In this document: positions 62,816 to 64,000 of the stretch, in pieces
How positions within the stretch are numbered: position 1 is the first letter of the stretch
How the letters are laid out: the number at the start of each line of letters is the position of its first letter
NCBI GenBank assembly: GCA_937982565.1
Contig: CALJLN010000010.1
Span: 124,001 to 188,000, forward strand
Length of the DNA stretch: 64,000 bases
Direction: 5' to 3'
DNA from: UBA2421 sp002343075
GTDB taxonomy: Bacteria; Planctomycetota; Phycisphaerae; Tepidisphaerales; Tepidisphaeraceae
Notes under the pieces: generated by a model
What the model was told of the DNA's origin: nothing
What the model saw: only the letters and a program-made list of their open reading frames with translations
Databases searched by the model: none
Program-made: the position numbers and the translations under genes

Positions 62816-63787
62816 ATGGATTACCTCGTCAGCCCGAATAGCGCAGGTGCCCTAGTGTCCAAAGGCGATATTGATCGAATCCGCCAGAGTATTCAGAAGG
62901 TTTTTCTCGGCCATCCCCGTGCAATCGACCTGCTGCTGACGGGCCTGATCGCCCGCGGGCATGTGCTGATTGAAGATGTTCCCGGTGTTGGCAAAACCGT
63001 GCTCGCCAAGGCGCTGGCTAAGAGCATTGATTGTCGGTTTAACCGCATACAGCTAACCCCCGACCTGCTTCCCGGCGATGTGCTCGGCGTGGCGGTCTAC
63101 AACAGTCAGGCGGCGCAGTTCGATTTCAAGCCGGGTCCGATCTTTGCCAATATTGTTCTCGCCGATGAGATTAACCGTACCACGCCGCGCACCCAGTCGG
63201 CATTGCTCGAAGCGATGAGCGAAGAGCAGGTGAGCATCGAAAACGAGACGCGAAAGCTCGAACGGCCATTTATGGTGGTCGCAACACAGAATCCGTTCGA
63301 GTTTGAGGGAACCTATCTACTGCCGGAGAATCAACTCGACCGGTTTTTGTTACGCGTGAGTGTCGGGTACCCCGATCGCGCTTCTGAACAGAAAATCCTG
63401 ACGCAACAGCCGTCGCGGCAGGCACTTGACCAGTTGCAGCCTGTGATTCACGCCGATGATGTGGTGCGCCTGCAGGACATGGTGCCAAGTGTCAAGCTCG
63501 ATACGACGGTGGTTGAATACCTGCTCGACCTCGTCGACTCCACGCGTGACCACGATCAGTTGCATCTCGGCGTTTCGCCGCGGGGTGCGATTGCGCTGAC
63601 AAACGCGTGTCAGGCGTGGGCCATCATCAACGGCCGGGATTATGTCACTCCTGATGATGTGAAGATGCTTTTCGTACCCTGCTGCGCCCACCGCGTGATC
63701 AGTAAGACATTTCTTCACAACGGCGATGCGGACGCCACCGCGCGCGTGCTGAAACAGATTCTGGATACTGTGCCAATAAGGAGTTAG
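62816..63787 (+). CDS. MoxR-family AAA+ ATPase
   Basis: The 323-residue product has the MoxR AAA core (AAA_3): Walker A EDVPGVGKTVLAKALAKS, Walker B NIVLADEINRTTPRTQSALLEAM, sensor 1 VATQNPFEFEGTYLLPENQLDRF and the lid domain with VSPRGAIALTNACQAWA. MoxR ATPases act as chaperones for von Willebrand A-domain protein complexes and are usually encoded before DUF58 genes, as here. It is 33 bp after the DUF5522 gene but is probably a separate unit. Confidence 0.93.
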   Translation: MDYLVSPNSAGALVSKGDIDRIRQSIQKVFLGHPRAIDLLLTGLIARGHVLIEDVPGVGKTVLAKALAKSIDCRFNRIQLTPDLLPGDVLGVAVYNSQAAQFDFKPGPIFANIVLADEINRTTPRTQSALLEAMSEEQVSIENETRKLERPFMVVATQNPFEFEGTYLLPENQLDRFLLRVSVGYPDRASEQKILTQQPSRQALDQLQPVIHADDVVRLQDMVPSVKLDTTVVEYLLDLVDSTRDHDQLHLGVSPRGAIALTNACQAWAIINGRDYVTPDDVKMLFVPCCAHRVISKTFLHNGDADATARVLKQILDTVPIRS

Positions 63788-63884
63788 CAGCCAGAGAAGG
63801 CGTGACGAGTCGAATTGATTGCCTGTCCTCTTTCGCGCCCACCCCCTGCCGCACTCTGACATTCCGACTGCTGACGGCTTTGCA

Positions 63885-64000
63885 ATGATGTTTCGCCGAC
63901 GACGCAAATCTCCGGTTGACGCGACGCCCGTCCGTAGGCGGCCATCGATGGATCTTTCACTAACCGGCTTGATCTATCTCTCGCTGATGATGTTTATGGG
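63885..64000 (+). CDS. DUF58 protein, N-terminal part (truncated by the window)
   Basis: Two adjacent ATGs (63885 and 63888) could start it. The visible 38 residues are basic (MMFRRRRKSPVD) and then enter a first membrane helix (SLTGLIYLSLMMFM). The 97-bp spacing behind moxR and this N-terminus fit the DUF58 proteins that pair with MoxR. The rest lies outside. Confidence 0.6.
   Translation, partial: MMFRRRRKSPVDATPVRRRPSMDLSLTGLIYLSLMMFM

Overview
The window looks like chromosomal DNA from a GC-rich Planctomycetota bacterium, most likely class Phycisphaerae (Tepidisphaerales/Humisphaera-like). This is inferred from four proteins ending in PEP-CTERM sorting tails, dockerin-like Asp-rich repeats, an H-X9-DG prepilin, many TPR and HEAT proteins, and a cytochrome-like protein of planctomycete style. 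No rRNA, tRNA, CRISPR array, phage or replication origin was seen.

Layout. 1-2.6 kb: the end of a secreted fibronectin-III protein. 2.7-3.9 kb: hemW. 4.1-11.7 kb: a type IV pilus/type II secretion operon (pilM-N-O, a PilP-like protein, pilB, pilT, pilC); its prepilin peptidase lies at 37-38 kb and PilZ proteins at 18 and 42 kb. 11.8-14.7 kb: a haem-binding-like secreted protein with a small membrane protein, then a dockerin/PEP-CTERM protein. 14.8-15.5 kb: lexA with a clear promoter and a palindrome over its -10 box. 15.9-17.6 kb: an esterase and a REP/IS200-like transposase gene with one amber codon, flanked by REP-type repeats. 18.7-20.8 kb: a marR-pirin-yceI group. 20.9-35 kb: membrane, RNA/DNA maintenance (TrmH-like, MutS, methyltransferase) and cytochrome-oxidase-assembly genes (ABC-2 permease, SCO, DUF420). 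35-43.5 kb: hisH, an OmpA lipoprotein, pilD, prolyl oligopeptidase, a parvulin isomerase and PilZ. 43.5-48.1 kb: an ABC importer operon (ATPase, binding protein, fused permease). 48.2-53.2 kb: a TMTC-like membrane TPR protein, a PEP-CTERM protein and a phosphodiesterase-TPR protein. 53.3-54.8 kb: an orphan RHS tip with a variable C-terminal domain, a 57-residue membrane protein that fits an immunity protein, and a second RHS core scrap. 54.8-59.8 kb: a BatA-like protein, small secreted proteins and truD. 59.9-62.8 kb: a cobalamin riboswitch followed by two PEP-CTERM genes, the second fused to a prepilin, and a DUF5522 gene. 62.8-64 kb: moxR and the start of a DUF58 gene.

Most notable are (1) the cobalamin riboswitch that leads not into btuB but into PEP-CTERM surface-protein genes, one of which carries a complete type IV prepilin module behind its sorting tail, and (2) the RHS toxin/immunity-like orphan cassette. 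Both rest on reading motifs by eye; no database search was possible.
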